Source: Planctomycetota bacterium
GTDB taxonomy: Bacteria > Planctomycetota > Planctomycetia > Pirellulales > Pirellulaceae
DNA: 5,652 nucleotides
Direction: 5' to 3'
NCBI GenBank assembly: GCA_019347795.1
Contig: JAHWKS010000440.1
Location: 1-5,652 of the forward strand
Every line of letters begins with the position of its first letter. The first letter of the stretch is position 1. This document shows, in pieces, positions 5,520 through 5,652 of this stretch. A program made the position numbers and the translations under genes. The notes under the pieces are model-generated. The model searched no databases. It saw only the letters and a list, made by a program, of their open reading frames with translations, and was not told the DNA's origin.

Positions 5520-5652
5520 CTACGCGTGGTGAAGCGCCTCATAGGCGGCGATTTTGTCTTCGTGCTGAAGCGTCAGCGCGATGTCGTCCAGGCCGTTGAG
5601 GAGGTTGTGACGGCGGAAGTCATCCACCTCGAACGTGGCCGAGAAGCCGTGG
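5520..5652 (-). CDS. leuD: 3-isopropylmalate dehydratase small subunit, C-terminal end (partial)
   Basis: LeuD with LeuC isomerises 2-isopropylmalate to 3-isopropylmalate in leucine synthesis. Only the last 43 codons are in the window, reading from the right edge inward to TAG at 5522-5520. The residues [20 protein letters not shown] followed by [19 protein letters not shown] match the conserved LeuD C-terminus (E. coli has [20 protein letters not shown]). The frame was translated by hand from the minus strand. The gene is convergent with rplI, with 23 bases between the stops and no recognisable terminator. Confidence 0.92.
   Translation of the reverse strand, partial: HGFSATFEVDDFRRHNLLNGLDDIALTLQHEDKIAAYEALHHA

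Noticed and set aside
1..5652. CRISPR arrays, tRNA or rRNA genes, insertion sequences, defence or secondary-metabolite systems
   Set aside because: No regularly spaced repeats, cloverleaf-like sequence, transposase frame or terminal repeats were seen; nearly all the sequence is accounted for by housekeeping genes.

Overview
The window reads as bacterial DNA of high GC content, most likely from a planctomycete (Pirellulales-like). This rests on the gene order rplY-pth-rpsF-ssb-rplI without rpsR, an N-terminally extended L9, a solitary divergent groES, and a palindromic repeat of a type I recall from planctomycete genomes. It is an inference from gene content; no 16S or marker search was possible. 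The first 21 bases are an Illumina adapter remnant, so the left edge is probably the true end of an assembled contig from short reads.

Layout. Positions 23-2002 (+) hold a GH57 4-alpha-glucanotransferase/alpha-amylase-type gene. It lacks its 5' end and is cut in two by one in-frame TAA at 992-994. It runs convergently into groES (2346-2020, -). A 232-base divergent region (2347-2578) separates groES from the translation cluster and carries candidate promoters for both sides. On the + strand follow rplY/ctc (bL25, 2579-3226), pth (3257-3826), rpsF (bS6, 3869-4255), a 151-base spacer with a 20-bp inverted repeat and a plausible promoter, ssb (4407-4880) and rplI (bL9, 4915-5496). The right edge holds the last 43 codons of leuD on the minus strand (5652-5520), convergent with rplI.

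How the genes work together. The central block is a translation and DNA-maintenance housekeeping cluster. L25 binds 5S rRNA, Pth recycles peptidyl-tRNA, S6 and L9 are subunit proteins, and SSB covers single-stranded DNA. GroES is the chaperonin lid, GH57 acts in glycogen/maltodextrin metabolism, and LeuD belongs to leucine synthesis; these three look like neighbours rather than partners.

I found no previously undescribed system. The points most worth a second look are the adapter remnant, the nonsense codon in GH57, the long palindrome before ssb, the Pth active-site substitutions, and the missing rpsR.
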